Origin: Lampris incognitus
Taxonomy: Eukaryota; Chordata; Actinopteri; Lampriformes; Lampridae
DNA: 64,000 nt
NCBI RefSeq assembly: GCF_029633865.1
Contig: NC_079219.1
Coordinates: 55,659,182-55,723,181 of the forward strand
Direction of reading: 5' to 3'
Shown: one piece after another, positions 63,641 through 64,000 of the stretch
Layout of the letters: the number at the start of each line of letters is the position of its first letter
Position numbering within the stretch: position 1 is the stretch's first letter
Program-made: the position numbers and the translations under genes
Notes under the pieces: generated by a model
The model's database searches: none
What the model saw: the letters and a program-made list of their open reading frames with translations, nothing else
What the model was told of the DNA's origin: nothing

Positions 63641-64000
63641 TTTAATGTCAGTATTATTATTACTGCACGCGACGGCCCGGAGTAACGCTGCAGCTGCGTG
63701 CACCGGAAGTGTTAACTTTCCCCCCCAGATAGAGCACGTGCGCCTCGCCGGCTGAACGATGAACGGCGCGGGCTTCGTGTGGAGGTCGGGCTCTTGGCTT
63801 GTGTCTGTGGCCGATATAAAACTCACAACCACCACGAATACAAACCAGCTCTGGTCCTGCTGCCACCTCCTAACGCCGGTTCTCTCGTAGTCTTGCTGAA
63901 TGTTAAGTGGACGGAGGTAAGGAGGACGCAGGCGATGGGGGGACGTCATTGCATACTTGTGTTGTTTATTTGCTTAGGACGAACGCTTCACGAGGAGAGG
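63641..64000. other. right end of window, unassigned
   Basis: GC-rich single-copy-looking DNA. A minus-strand open frame of about 150 codons overlaps the repeat and has no recognisable family. A promoter of a neighbouring gene is possible but not shown. Confidence 0.3.

Overview
This is a vertebrate nuclear window, almost certainly from a ray-finned (teleost) fish. It carries three intron-rich host genes in the same (+) orientation: TMEM245, TMEM67 (meckelin) and PDP1 (pyruvate dehydrogenase phosphatase catalytic subunit 1). Splice sites are GT-AG throughout. The intronic and intergenic DNA is full of fish-type repeats: tRNA-derived SINEs, L2/RTE LINE tails, Tc1, hAT MITEs, a Gypsy element and many micro- and minisatellites. 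There are no operons, CRISPR arrays or bacterial signals.

Layout. 1-56: a cut-off LTR-like repeat. 541-21966: TMEM245, 18 coding exons that join in frame to 875 aa. Its introns hold five copies of one SINE family, a whole-length Tc1 copy, a hAT MITE with a perfect target duplication, and LINE and MITE fragments. A likely long 3' UTR runs to about 24.8 kb and contains a 1.14-kb fold-back DNA element with TTAA target sites. 26637-37090: TMEM67, 28 exons joining in frame to 983 aa; intron 14 holds a 43-bp minisatellite. About 0.65 kb further on is a GC-rich promoter and a non-coding first exon, followed by PDP1 (coding 41796-50433, 8 coding exons, 524 aa, 3' UTR to about 52.33 kb). PDP1 intron 1 holds a 25-bp minisatellite of about 70 units. 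A later PDP1 intron holds a decayed ISL2EU-like DNA transposon (SWIM/YqaJ gene plus the tail of a DDE transposase), and a 250-bp piece of it recurs 3.7 kb downstream.

52.3-64 kb is a repeat graveyard without a recognised host gene, apart from one possible terminal exon on the minus strand (53661-53729). It holds an RTE tail, a 364-bp miniature LTR (TRIM-like) element whose LTRs carry a tRNA-like Pol III promoter, an L2 LINE end split by a Gypsy-type LTR retrotransposon (56214-60371, GTTAA target duplication), a solo copy of the TRIM-like LTR, a possible second LTR fossil, and a 1.9-kb array of an 18-bp minisatellite.

The three host genes do not form a pathway. TMEM67 is a transition-zone ciliary receptor-like protein, PDP1 activates pyruvate dehydrogenase in mitochondria, and TMEM245 is a poorly understood multipass membrane protein. 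TMEM67-PDP1 adjacency is conserved with human chromosome 8q22; TMEM245 sits on 9q31 in human, so its position here is a fish-side linkage. The observations I consider most novel are the TRIM-like element with tRNA-like LTRs, the fold-back element in the TMEM245 3' UTR, and the ISL2EU-like remnant with its duplicated intron segment. All calls come from reading the sequence by eye; no database search was run.
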